Notes: generated by a model not told the origin, from the sequence alone. A stretch of 64,000 nucleotides of DNA from Streptomyces canus 299MFChir4.1 (GCF_000383615.1 NZ_KB911613.1:1-64000); one strand, 5' to 3'; positions 53,029 to 61,302 are shown, counted from the first letter of the stretch. Program-made: numbers and translations.

Positions 53029-53157
53029 ATGGGCATGAACGAGGAGACATACGAGACGCCCGAGCTCGTCGAGGTCGGCGGCTTCGCGGAGCTGACCCTG
53101 GGCGCCGGTCCGACGGACTGCGTCGACTGGTGGGGCGGGGACGCCTGGATCTGCTGA
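53029..53157 (+). CDS. Lasso peptide precursor 2 (class III-like core)
   Basis: A 42-residue precursor from ATG 53029 (AAGGA 8 nt upstream; ATG 53020 and 53035 are possible alternatives and change only the leader length). The leader repeats YETPELVEVGGF and Thr at -2. Predicted core: GAGPTDCVDWWGGDAWIC, with Gly1 to Asp9 forming a 9-residue ring. Cys7 in the ring and C-terminal Cys18 could make the single class III disulfide. It shares C-V-D-W, G-G and a C-terminal W-(I/V)-C with precursor 1, so the two are paralogues with ring sizes differing by one. Both should be processed by the single set of enzymes that follows. Confidence 0.92.
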   Translation: MGMNEETYETPELVEVGGFAELTLGAGPTDCVDWWGGDAWIC

Positions 53158-53197
53158 CCACGCGTGTGAGGCGGTGACCACCGCCGCGCGTCAGGAG

Positions 53198-53227
53198 GCG
53201 GGGCGGCACCGCCCGGTGCCGCCCCGC
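53198..53227 (+). terminator. Terminator after lasso precursor 2
   Basis: Perfect 14-bp stem GCGGGGCGGCACCG / CGGTGCCGCCCCGC with a 2-base loop (or 13 bp and 4 bases), 41 nt after the precursor stop. Very stable; no T-run. The remaining gap to the cyclase start (to 53663) contains only the tandem repeat described separately and no gene. Confidence 0.75.
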
Positions 53228-53338
53228 CACCACACCGGGTGTCGGGGCCGACGCCTCTCGCGCGGTGGCCGAGGCCGCCGCGCGCTCGCACGCCCGCGGT
53301 GATCCGCGCGTCCTCTTGGGGGCGGGTCTGGGTGCGGT

Positions 53339-53600
53339 GCGTCCGGCTGAGCACGGGCTCCGCTGACAACGCGTCCGGTGAGGACGGGCCCCGCTGATGA
53401 CGCTTACCGGTGAGAACGCGCTGAAAGCGCGCCTGGCTGAGCCTCGTCCCATCGAGATCCCCCGGTCGAGACCTCGTCCGGGTGAGGACGTGCCCTGCTG
53501 AACGTGCCTCGCCGAGGGCCCGCTCCGCTGCACAAGCGCCTGGTTGAGAACTCGTCGGCTGGGATCTCCTCCCGCGGAGACCCGCCCGGTCGAGGCCCCC
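53339..53600. repeat. Degenerate ~16-bp tandem repeat between precursor 2 and the lasso cyclase
   Basis: About seventeen consecutive units of 11-16 nt, most exactly 16, with a rough consensus GCGTCCGGCTGAGAAC. Clear examples are GCGTCCGGCTGAGCAC (53339), GGGCTCCGCTGACAAC (53355), GGGCCCCGCTGATGAC (53386), TCGTCCGGGTGAGGAC (53474) and GCGCCTGGTTGAGAAC (53536). The period is not a multiple of three and units vary in length, so it is not coding. It is not CRISPR-like because no unique spacers separate the units. Function unknown; it precedes the cyclase gene by 64 nt. Confidence 0.65.
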
Positions 53601-53663
53601 TCAGGGTGCGGCGCATGGCCGAAGATCCGCCCGCTCGCCCGCAGTCCGACCGAAGAAGGGGAC

Positions 53664-55499
53664 ATGGAGTTTCTGATCCTGCCCGACTGCCCGGAGGCCG
53701 AGCCCATCGCCCGCGCGGTGGCCGCGCCCGGCGTGCGGACCGTCACCCACGCCTCGGGCCGGCCCTGGGTGATCGGCCGCTGGGAGGACACGGAATGCGT
53801 CCTCGCCGAGGGCGCCCGCAACCGGCTCCTGCTCCTCGGGCCCACCCGCGCCGACCCCGGCGCCGTCGGCCGTCTGCTGGCGCGCGCACACACGCCCCAC
53901 GACCTCGACGCACTGAGCCGCTCCCTGCCCGGCAGCTGCCACCTGGCCGCCTCGTTCGACGGCCGCACCCGCACCCAGGGCTCCCTCTCCACCGCCCGGC
54001 ACGTCTTCCACGCGCGGATCGGCGGCGTCACCGTGGCCGCGGACAGCCCGAGCGGCCTGACCGCCCTCATGGAGACGCGCCTGGACGAGGACACCCTCGC
54101 CCTCCAGCTGCTCCTCCCCGTCCCCTGGCCGCTCGCCGCACGGACCATGTGGACCGGCGTCCACTCCCTCGGCTTCGGCTGCTGGCTCGACACACGGCCC
54201 GACGGCGAGGCGCGCGAGGTCTCCTGGTGGACACCGCCCGACCCCGAGGTCCCCATCGCCAGAGCGGCCCACACCATCCGCGAAGCTCTCGTCTCCTCCG
54301 TGGCCGCTCGCGCCGCGGGCCAGGACGTCATCGGAGCCGACCTGTCCGGGGGCCTGGACTCCACGAGCCTCTGCTTCCTCGCCGACGCGACCGACGCCCG
54401 TCTGCTCACCCACCACTGGGAACCGATGGATCGCGCCAACGCCGACGGGAAGTGGGCCAGACGGGCAGCCGAGCTCATGCCGACCGCCCGCCACCGCTTC
54501 GTCGACGCCGAGCAGGGGCCGCTCTGGTACGAGGCCGCGCCCGACCTCGAGGGCGCGAGCGACGACGTAGAGGGCCCCCTCGTGTGGACCCGCAACCGGG
54601 CCCACACCGAGAGCCTCGCCCGCACCGTCCGGGCCGACGGCGTCACCCGGCACCTCATCGGTGTCGGCGGCGACGAACTCTTCGGCGTATCACCCCAGTT
54701 CGGCTGGTCCCTGATCCGCAGCGACCCGCTGCGCGGGATACGGACCATGCGCCGCTTCCGTTCCCTCAACCGCTGGCCGCTCGGCGCCACCGTCCGTTCG
54801 CTCGCAGACCGCAGCGCCTTCGCGGCCACCCTGGCCCGCGCCGCCCGCGACGTCGACGCGCCGTCGGCTCCCCGCTTCACCCCGCCGACCGGCTGGGGAC
54901 GCGGTGACCCGCGGATGCCCGACTGGGCCACCCCCGACGCCGTCGCGACCGTCCGCCGCCTGTTGCGCGAGACCGCCGCCCGGCGCCCCGAGCCGCTGCA
55001 CCCCGACCGGCTCCAGCACCAGACGCTGGAGGTCACCGTGCTCAGCGGGCACGCCGCCCGCCAGCTCAACCGCTCCCTGCGCCCCCTGGACATCACGTTC
55101 GAGTCACCCTTCCTGGACGACCGCGTGCTGGAGGCGGCCCTCTCGTTGCGCGTCGCCGACCGGGTGGTGCCCGGCCGGTACAAGCCGGCCCTCACCGCCG
55201 CCCTGCGCCCGGTCGTTCCCGACGCCGTGCTCGACCGCCGCGACAAGGGCGCCTTCGGCCAGGAGGTGTACGAGGGGCTGCTCCGCAACCGCGAGCGCAT
55301 CGCCGGACTCTGCGACGACCTGTGCCTGGCCGCTCGCGGGCTCGTCGACCCCGCCGCCCTGCGCGCCGCGCTGTACCGGCCCACCCCCGACACCCGCGCG
55401 CTCGGCCCCTTCGAGAACACCCTCGCGTGCGAGACCTGGCTGCGGTCACCGAGTGCCGTCGCCCCACTCGCCGCGACTCCCACCCAAGGACGCCGATGA
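53664..55499 (+). CDS. Lasso peptide cyclase (asparagine-synthetase-like, C protein)
   Basis: A 611-residue homologue of asparagine synthetase B used as lasso macrocyclase. The N-terminal ~210 residues resemble the glutaminase domain but lack the N-terminal nucleophilic Cys, as in lasso cyclases. The synthetase domain carries the ATP-pyrophosphatase loop GADLSGGLDSTSLCFLA (~225), LIGVGGDELFGV and the C-terminal YKPALTAALRPVVPDAVLDRRDKGAFGQEVYEGL segment (shortened: RRDKGAFGQEVYEGL). It adenylates the ring Asp side chain and joins it to the core N-terminus. ATG 53664 has GAAGGGG upstream; the longer frame from 53544 runs into the repeat region and is rejected. The stop overlaps the next start (ATGA). 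Confidence 0.93.
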   Translation: MEFLILPDCPEAEPIARAVAAPGVRTVTHASGRPWVIGRWEDTECVLAEGARNRLLLLGPTRADPGAVGRLLARAHTPHDLDALSRSLPGSCHLAASFDGRTRTQGSLSTARHVFHARIGGVTVAADSPSGLTALMETRLDEDTLALQLLLPVPWPLAARTMWTGVHSLGFGCWLDTRPDGEAREVSWWTPPDPEVPIARAAHTIREALVSSVAARAAGQDVIGADLSGGLDSTSLCFLADATDARLLTHHWEPMDRANADGKWARRAAELMPTARHRFVDAEQGPLWYEAAPDLEGASDDVEGPLVWTRNRAHTESLARTVRADGVTRHLIGVGGDELFGVSPQFGWSLIRSDPLRGIRTMRRFRSLNRWPLGATVRSLADRSAFAATLARAARDVDAPSAPRFTPPTGWGRGDPRMPDWATPDAVATVRRLLRETAARRPEPLHPDRLQHQTLEVTVLSGHAARQLNRSLRPLDITFESPFLDDRVLEAALSLRVADRVVPGRYKPALTAALRPVVPDAVLDRRDKGAFGQEVYEGLLRNRERIAGLCDDLCLAARGLVDPAALRAALYRPTPDTRALGPFENTLACETWLRSPSAVAPLAATPTQGRR

Positions 55500-55756
55500 C
55501 CTACACCCTGGAACCCGAAGTGATCGCCACCGACGTCGAGGACGGCATCGTCCTCCTCGACCAGCGCACCGGCCGCTATTTCCAGCTCAACCGTTCCGGC
55601 GCGACCACCCTGCGGCTGCTCCTCGACGGCAACTCGCCCGACCGGGCCGCCGAGACACTCGCCGCCGGCCGCCCCGCGGCCGTCGGTCGCGCCCGCGTCG
55701 ACGTCAGTGCCCTGCTGGAATCCCTGCTGAAGGCACGGCTGGTGGTGCGCTCATGA
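55496..55756 (+). CDS. Lasso RRE protein (B1, PqqD-like)
   Basis: An 86-residue PqqD-fold RiPP recognition element. Visible features: a beta-rich start (VIATDVEDGIVLLDQRTGRYFQLNRSG, shortened VLLDQRTGRYFQLN) and two helices with ALLESLLKARLVV at the end. It binds the YxxPxLxxxG part of the precursor leader and delivers it to the B2 protease and the cyclase. It overlaps both neighbours by four bases, so cyclase, B1 and B2 are translationally coupled. Confidence 0.93.
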   Translation: MTYTLEPEVIATDVEDGIVLLDQRTGRYFQLNRSGATTLRLLLDGNSPDRAAETLAAGRPAAVGRARVDVSALLESLLKARLVVRS

Positions 55757-56184
55757 GCATGCCCGTCGTCTCCGAACGGTCCGGCCGGATCAGCTGGCAC
55801 CGACACCTCACCGCCCGCTGTGCGGTCGGCGCGGCCCACCTGCTCGCCAAGGTGCCGCCAAGCCGGCTGCGCCGCCTTCTGCGGACCGTTTCCCGCGGCT
55901 CCCGGCCCGCCACCGCCGCCCAGACCCTGGACGCCCGCACCTCCGTGGTGTCGGTGAGCGCCTGGTGCGCCGGACAGGGCTGCCTGGAGCGGTCCATCGC
56001 CACTGTCCTGCTGTGCAGGCTGCACGGTACGTGGCCGGACTGGTGCACCGGCGTGCGCACCCGGCCCTTCCGCGCCCACGCCTGGGTCGAGGCGGAGGGG
56101 CGGCCGGTCGGCGAGCCCGAGGACACCGGACTGTTTCGCGCCATGATCAGCGTCCGCCACCCCGCCACGGAGCAGCCCCGATGA
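55753..56184 (+). CDS. Lasso leader peptidase (B2, transglutaminase-like)
   Basis: A 143-residue cysteine protease of the lasso B2 family. Catalytic residues by motif: C77 in AGQGCLERSIA, H109 in RPFRAHAWVE and an acidic residue in EPED (121-124). It removes the precursor leader after the -2 Thr position so that the freed Gly1 amine can cyclise. Its length is typical for a B2 that needs a separate B1. The start overlaps B1 and the end overlaps the following ABC gene, both by four bases. Confidence 0.92.
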   Translation: MSMPVVSERSGRISWHRHLTARCAVGAAHLLAKVPPSRLRRLLRTVSRGSRPATAAQTLDARTSVVSVSAWCAGQGCLERSIATVLLCRLHGTWPDWCTGVRTRPFRAHAWVEAEGRPVGEPEDTGLFRAMISVRHPATEQPR

Positions 56185-57146
56185 GCGGCCGGACCGCCGT
56201 CCTCGTGGAGGGGCTGCGCAAGACCTACGGCACCCACGAGGCCGTCGTCGACCTGGACCTCTCGGTGGCCGCCGGCCAGACCTACGGTTTCCTCGGCCCC
56301 AACGGGGCGGGCAAGAGCACCACCATCGGCATGCTCTGCACCCTGATCCGGCCCTCGGCCGGGCGGGCCGAGGTCGCCGGGCACGACATCTCCCGCGAGC
56401 CCGACGCCGTGCGCCGCGGCATCGGGCTCGTCTTCCAGGAGTCCACCCTGGACGGCGAGCTGACGGCCGAGGAGAACCTCCGCTTCCAGGCGGACCTGTT
56501 CGGCATGCCCCGGCCCTTGGCCCGCCGCACCATCGCCGACCTCCTCGACCTCGTCGAGCTGACGCCGCGCAAGGACTCGCCCGTGCGCACGTACTCGGGC
56601 GGCATGCGGCGCCGGCTGGAGATCGCCCGCGGGCTGCTGCACACGCCCAGGGTGCTCTTCCTCGACGAGCCGACCACCGGCCTGGACCCCCAGACCCGGG
56701 TGGCCATCTGGGAGCACCTGCACCGGCTGCGCGCCGAGCAGGAGATCACCGTCTTCCTCACCACGCACCACCTGGAGGAGGCCGAGCACTGCGACCGAAT
56801 GGCGATCATGGACCGGGGGCAGCTGGTGGTGGAGGGTACGCCCGCCGGGCTGAAGGGGGTTGTCGGCGCCGACCTGGTGGTCCTGCGCACCGGGGACGAC
56901 GCCGAGGCCGCCCGGGCCGTGCGTGAACGGTTCGGGATCGAGGCCGAGGCCGGCGCCGAAGGTGTCCGGCTGCGCACCCCGGACGGCGCGGGCTTCGTAC
57001 CCCGCCTCTGCGCCGAACTCACCGTGCCCGTCCACGCGGTGACCGTGACTCCGCCGACTCTCGACGACGTGTTCCTGCACTACACCGGCCGCACGATCCG
57101 CGAGGCCGACGGTCCCCAGCAGCCCGCCTTCGGGCCGAGGAGGTAG
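56181..57146 (+). CDS. ABC transporter ATPase (DrrA-like; lasso system 2)
   Basis: A 321-residue ATPase with Walker A FLGPNGAGKSTTIGML (~37), Q loop VFQESTLDGELTAEENL, signature YSGGMRRRLEIARGLLH, Walker B VLFLDEPTTGLDPQTR and switch His in FLTTHHLEEAEHCD. The C-terminal ~80 residues match the tail found in DrrA-type daunorubicin exporters. It overlaps B2 by four bases and is followed after 2 nt by its permease, so it is the dedicated D-type exporter of the lasso operon. Confidence 0.9.
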   Translation: MSGRTAVLVEGLRKTYGTHEAVVDLDLSVAAGQTYGFLGPNGAGKSTTIGMLCTLIRPSAGRAEVAGHDISREPDAVRRGIGLVFQESTLDGELTAEENLRFQADLFGMPRPLARRTIADLLDLVELTPRKDSPVRTYSGGMRRRLEIARGLLHTPRVLFLDEPTTGLDPQTRVAIWEHLHRLRAEQEITVFLTTHHLEEAEHCDRMAIMDRGQLVVEGTPAGLKGVVGADLVVLRTGDDAEAARAVRERFGIEAEAGAEGVRLRTPDGAGFVPRLCAELTVPVHAVTVTPPTLDDVFLHYTGRTIREADGPQQPAFGPRR

Positions 57147-57148
57147 CC

Positions 57149-58033
57149 ATGGCACAGACCGACGTGCACGGCCCACCGACCACGAAAACCGGTCCGCCCG
57201 GACCTGCCCCCTGGGCCGCGCGACCTGACCGGGCCTTCACCCGCGACCTGCGCACCGTCAAGGTGCTGTGGCGCCGGGAGACCATCCGCTTCGGCCGCAA
57301 CAAACTGCGTATCGCCATGGGCATGGTGACGCCGCTGATGTTCCTGCTCGTCCTCGGCACCGGGCTGAACTCCGCCCTCTCCGAGGACAGCCTGCGGGAC
57401 TTCCGGGCCTTCCTCTTCCCCGGTGTGGTCCTCCTGTCGGTGCAGGCACCGGCCATCGCCGTCGGCGCGTCCATCGTGTGGGACCGGCGGTCCGGCTTCC
57501 TGCGGCAGATGCTGGTCGCCCCGGTGCGCCGCAGCGCCATCCTCGTCGGCACCTGCCTGGGCGGCGCCACCTCCGGCGCGGCCTACGGTGTGCTGGTCCT
57601 GCTTCTGGGACCCGTCGCCGATGTGCCGTACCGCCCCGGACTCCTCCTGGTACTGCTCCAGGTCGTGCTGGTGTCCTTCGCGTTCACGGCGCTCGGCGTC
57701 GCGGCGGCCGTGTGCATCCGGCGCCCCGAGACCTTCCAGGTCGCCGTCAGCCTCTGCATGATGCCGCTGTTCTTCCTGTCCGGCGCGATGTTCCCGGCCG
57801 ACGGACTGCCCGGCTGGCTCGGGGCGGCGGTTCGGCTGAACCCCCTCACGTACGCCGTGGACGCGCTGCGGCGCACCATGCCGGGCGACGGCTCCGCGGC
57901 CATGGGCGACCGGGCGGCAAGCCCCGATTGGTGGGGCTGGACGCCGCCCGTGCTGGTGGAGACGGGGCTGATCGCCGCGCTCGCGGTGCTGGCCCTCGCC
58001 GTCGCGACCCGGAGGTTCTCCCGTGTGGAGTGA
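57149..58033 (+). CDS. ABC-2 permease (DrrB-like; lasso system 2)
   Basis: A 294-residue membrane protein with six hydrophobic segments and the ABC-2 landmarks TPLMFLLVLGTGLNSAL, DRRSGFLRQMLVAPVRRSAILVG and ALGVAAAVCIRRPETFQ, then MMPLFFLSGAMFPADGLPGW and LNPLTYAVDALR. The N-terminal ~45 residues are a soluble, Pro-rich cytoplasmic tail. It is the membrane partner of the preceding ATPase. Predicted to export the mature lasso peptides. Confidence 0.9.
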   Translation: MAQTDVHGPPTTKTGPPGPAPWAARPDRAFTRDLRTVKVLWRRETIRFGRNKLRIAMGMVTPLMFLLVLGTGLNSALSEDSLRDFRAFLFPGVVLLSVQAPAIAVGASIVWDRRSGFLRQMLVAPVRRSAILVGTCLGGATSGAAYGVLVLLLGPVADVPYRPGLLLVLLQVVLVSFAFTALGVAAAVCIRRPETFQVAVSLCMMPLFFLSGAMFPADGLPGWLGAAVRLNPLTYAVDALRRTMPGDGSAAMGDRAASPDWWGWTPPVLVETGLIAALAVLALAVATRRFSRVE

Positions 58034-58152
58034 CCCCGCGGGCCGCGGGCGCCGGGGCGGCCCGACGGGCCGGGCGCCGGGCGGACTCGTCCCGCAGGCT
58101 GTCATCCCCGCGCACGAAGCCCCGGGCGCGGGCCCGCGGTTAGGGTCGGACG

Positions 58153-59367
58153 ATGGATCACCCCAAGGTCCGGCCGCCGCTCGGACGGCGGCTGACCCCG
58201 GCGCAGCTCATCGCCCTCGACTTCCTCGCCGCGCTCGCCTACGTGGCCTTCCTGCTGGTCCTGCGGCACACCCGGGCGATGCCCGACGACGGACCGACGG
58301 GCTGGGGTGCCGACGCACTGGTCGCCGCCACCGGAGCGCCCGTGGCGGTCCGTCGGCTGTGGCCGCTGCCGGTACTTGTGGTCACCGTGGTCAGCTCGCT
58401 CGCGGCGGTGGCCCTCGGTGTCGTCACGGACCCGTTCCTCGCCGTGGCGTTCGCTCTCTATCCGGTCGCCCTGGCCGGCCGTACGCCGAGCCGGCTGCCG
58501 CTCGCGGCGGCCGCACTCATCGGCCTCGGCGGCATGATCGCCACCGAACCCCGGAGTCCCTACACCTACTGGTGGTTGCAGGGCCCCGGTCTGATCGTGC
58601 TCGGCTGGGTGTCGATGGCGGGCTCCTGGGCGCTCGGCACCGCGGTCCGCGAACGCCGGGCCTACGCGGAGCACGCGGCCCGTGAGCTGGCGGAGCGCGC
58701 CGTCACGGAGGAACGCATGCGGATCGCCCGGGAGTTGCACGACGTCGTCGCGCACAGCATCGGGATCATCGCTGTCAAGGCGGGCGTGGCCAACCATGTG
58801 GTCGGCACGCGTCCCGAGGAGGCCGGCGACGCGTTGCGGGTCATCGAGGCCACCAGCCGGGCCGCCCTGCACGAGATGCGCCACCTGCTCGACGTCCTGC
58901 GCTCGGAGCACACCGGTGCTCTCACCGACGCCGACCTCAGCCCGGTCCCCGGCACCGCCGGACTCGCCCAACTGGTCCGCGGCGCCTCCGACGCCGGGCT
59001 GCGCGCAAGCCTGGAGGCACCCGACCTGGGCGACCTGCCGGAGGCACTCGGTCTGACGGTCTTCCGTATCGTCCAGGAAGCCCTGACCAATGCGGTCAAG
59101 CACGCGGCTCCGGCAGACTGCCGTGTCGTGATCACCAGAGACGAACGACACGTGACGATCGACGTGACCGACGACGGCGGCCCCGCCCGCCGCGGCAGCA
59201 CCACGCAGGACGGCCCCGGTCGCGGCCATGGCCTGATCGGCATGCGTGAGCGGATCGCCGTCTACGACGGGGAGTTCACGGCCGGCCCGCGCCCGGAAGG
59301 CGGCTTCGCGGTCCTGGCACGGCTGCCGCTCGACTCCGTCGGGCTCGTACGGGGAGCGGCTCGGTGA
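58153..59367 (+). CDS. Sensor histidine kinase (NarL-type, second system)
   Basis: A 404-residue kinase with four to six membrane segments in residues 15-165, no large extracellular domain, the HisKA_3 helix MRIARELHDVVAHSIGIIAVKA with phosphoacceptor H196, and a HATPase domain (RIVQEALTNAVKHA; VTDDGGPARRG; GHGLIGMRERI). This architecture is very common in Streptomyces and often controls neighbouring ABC exporters. It lies 119 nt after the permease on the same strand and overlaps its regulator by four bases; whether it belongs to the lasso cluster is uncertain. Confidence 0.9.
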   Translation: MDHPKVRPPLGRRLTPAQLIALDFLAALAYVAFLLVLRHTRAMPDDGPTGWGADALVAATGAPVAVRRLWPLPVLVVTVVSSLAAVALGVVTDPFLAVAFALYPVALAGRTPSRLPLAAAALIGLGGMIATEPRSPYTYWWLQGPGLIVLGWVSMAGSWALGTAVRERRAYAEHAARELAERAVTEERMRIARELHDVVAHSIGIIAVKAGVANHVVGTRPEEAGDALRVIEATSRAALHEMRHLLDVLRSEHTGALTDADLSPVPGTAGLAQLVRGASDAGLRASLEAPDLGDLPEALGLTVFRIVQEALTNAVKHAAPADCRVVITRDERHVTIDVTDDGGPARRGSTTQDGPGRGHGLIGMRERIAVYDGEFTAGPRPEGGFAVLARLPLDSVGLVRGAAR

Positions 59368-60047
59368 GCGACGATGTGCGCGTGCTCGTCGCCGACGACC
59401 AGGCCCTGTTGCGAGGCAGCTTCCGGGTCCTCATCGACAACGAACCGGGCCTGAGTGTGGTCGGCGAGGCCGCCACCGGACGCGAGGCCGTGGAGGCGGC
59501 GGGACGTGAGCACCCCGACGTCGTCCTCATGGACGTCCGCATGCCCGAGATGGACGGCATCGAGGCCACCCGCCACATCTGCGGCACTCCCGCCACCGCC
59601 GGGGTGCGGGTCCTGATCCTGACCATGTTCGATCTGGACGCGTACGTGTACTCCGCGCTGCGCGCCGGTGCCAGCGGTTTCCTCCTCAAGGACACTCCGC
59701 CCGGCGACCTGCTCACCGGGGTGCGGCTCGTCGCCTCCGGCGAGGGGCTCCTGGCGCCCTCCGTGACCCGGCGGCTCATCGAGGAGTTCGCCCGCGGCCC
59801 CGAGCGCGAACCGCGCCCGCCGACCCGCGCCCTGGAGCGGGCCGGCATCACCGACCGCGAACGGGAAGTGCTCACCCTGGTCGCCAGGGGCCTGACCAAC
59901 TCCGAGATCGCCGACCGCCTGCGGCTGAGCGTGCCCACCGTCAAGACGCACGTCAGCCATCTGCTGACCAAACTCGACAGCCGCGACCGGGCCCAACTGG
60001 TCATCGTCGCCTACGAGACGGGACTGGTGTCGGCCGGTCAGCGGTGA
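59364..60047 (+). CDS. NarL/FixJ-type response regulator (second system)
   Basis: A 227-residue regulator with receiver motifs VLVADDQALLRG, D57 in VVLMDVRMPEMDG and Lys in FLLKDTPPGD, and the LuxR-type DNA-binding domain ITDREREVLTLVARGLTNSEIADRL with VPTVKTHVSHLLTKL. Coupled to the kinase by a GTGA overlap. Possible target: promoter of the adjacent ABC exporter or a distant gene. Confidence 0.92.
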   Translation: MSDDVRVLVADDQALLRGSFRVLIDNEPGLSVVGEAATGREAVEAAGREHPDVVLMDVRMPEMDGIEATRHICGTPATAGVRVLILTMFDLDAYVYSALRAGASGFLLKDTPPGDLLTGVRLVASGEGLLAPSVTRRLIEEFARGPEREPRPPTRALERAGITDREREVLTLVARGLTNSEIADRLRLSVPTVKTHVSHLLTKLDSRDRAQLVIVAYETGLVSAGQR

Positions 60048-60109
60048 ACTCACCCGCCTGCGGAGGCGGGTGAGGCAGACCACTCACCCGCACATCCGAA
60101 GGGACCACC

Positions 60110-61279
60110 ATGCCGAACCCCACCCCGTCCGCCACCCGAGTCGCCGTCGTCGGCGCCGGCATCGGCGGCCTCGCCGCCGCCGGCGCCCTCCTGCGCGCCG
60201 GCCTGCGGGTGGACGTCTACGAACGGGAACCCCGACTGCGTGAAGCCGGCGTCGGGATGCACCTCGGCCCCAACGCCACCCGCATCCTGTTCCGCCTCGG
60301 CCTGGAGGAGGCGCTGCGCACGGTCGCCGTCCGTCCCGAGGCACTGGAGGTGCGCACACCGGACGGCCGCGTCCTCACCCGCCGCCCCATGGGCGACACC
60401 TGGGAGAAGGAGTACGGCGCCCCCCACCTCACGGTGCTCCGCGGCGACCTGCACACCCTGCTCGCTGACCGGGTGCCCGCCGCAGCCGTCCACCTGGGCG
60501 CGCACCTGGTCTCCTGCGACAACGCCGACGACGGTGTGCGGCTCCGGTTCGCCGACGGGCGCGAGACCTCCGCCGACCTGCTGGTCGGTGCCGACGGCGC
60601 GCACTCGGCGGTGCGCCGGACCGTGGCCGGGGCGGAGGACGTCGTCCTGTCCGGCGCGAGCGCGCTGCGCGGCCTGGTCCCCGCCGCACGGGTGCCGGGG
60701 CTGGCTCCCGACACCATGTACATGTGGGTGGGACGGGACGTGCGGCTCCTGGCCGTCCCCGTCGACGCCGGACGGCAGTTCACCTACGTCGCCCTCCTCC
60801 CGGCCACCGACGCACCCGCCGAGGAGACCTGGACGGGGCAGGGCGACCCCGCGCAGCTGGCGGCGGCCTTCGACGGCTGGCACGAGGACGTGACCGCACT
60901 CGTCCGCGCCTGCGGGACACCGGGCCGCTGGACGCTCCACGACCGCGAACCGCTGCCGCGCTGGGGCCACGGCCGCCTCACCCTCCTCGGCGACGCCGCC
61001 CACCCCATGCTCCCGCACCACGGCCAGGGCGCCGGACAGGCCCTGGAGGACGCCGTGGCCCTCGCCCACTTCCTCGACGGCACACCCGAAGGGCTGCGCC
61101 GCTACGAGGAGTTCCGCCGGCCGCACACCACCCGCGTCCAGCTCGGTGCGCGCGGCGGCGGCTCGCAGAAGGTGCGGCCCGGAGCTCCCGGAGGTCTGCG
61201 CCAGGTCGTGGAGGACACGTCCTGGGTCCACCACTACGACGTCGAGGCGGCCCTCGTGGAGTCCGGGGCCGACGCATAG
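60110..61279 (+). CDS. FAD-dependent aromatic monooxygenase (salicylate-hydroxylase-like)
   Basis: A 389-residue class A flavoprotein monooxygenase. It has the dinucleotide fold VAVVGAGIGGLAAAGALLRAG, the DG motif LLVGADGAHSAVRRTV and the FAD ribityl-binding GDAAHPMLPHHGQGAGQALEDA. The closest groups I recall act on hydroxylated aromatic acids such as salicylate or 6-hydroxynicotinate. It is on the same strand as the lasso cluster, 62 nt after the second regulator, so it could hydroxylate an aromatic side chain of the lasso peptides, or be unrelated catabolism. Nothing in the sequence decides this. Confidence 0.85.
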   Translation: MPNPTPSATRVAVVGAGIGGLAAAGALLRAGLRVDVYEREPRLREAGVGMHLGPNATRILFRLGLEEALRTVAVRPEALEVRTPDGRVLTRRPMGDTWEKEYGAPHLTVLRGDLHTLLADRVPAAAVHLGAHLVSCDNADDGVRLRFADGRETSADLLVGADGAHSAVRRTVAGAEDVVLSGASALRGLVPAARVPGLAPDTMYMWVGRDVRLLAVPVDAGRQFTYVALLPATDAPAEETWTGQGDPAQLAAAFDGWHEDVTALVRACGTPGRWTLHDREPLPRWGHGRLTLLGDAAHPMLPHHGQGAGQALEDAVALAHFLDGTPEGLRRYEEFRRPHTTRVQLGARGGGSQKVRPGAPGGLRQVVEDTSWVHHYDVEAALVESGADA

Positions 61280-61302
61280 CAGACGTATAGACACACGCAC
61301 AG

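Noticed and set aside
50815..53157. Lanthipeptide or thiopeptide precursors
   Set aside because: Cores have almost no Ser/Thr, no LanM/LanB-type enzyme is present, and the neighbours are a lasso cyclase, RRE and B2 protease; leader and Gly1/Asp8-9 pattern are lasso-specific.
53339..53600. CRISPR array
   Set aside because: Units are contiguous, short, degenerate and without unique spacers, and no cas genes are nearby.
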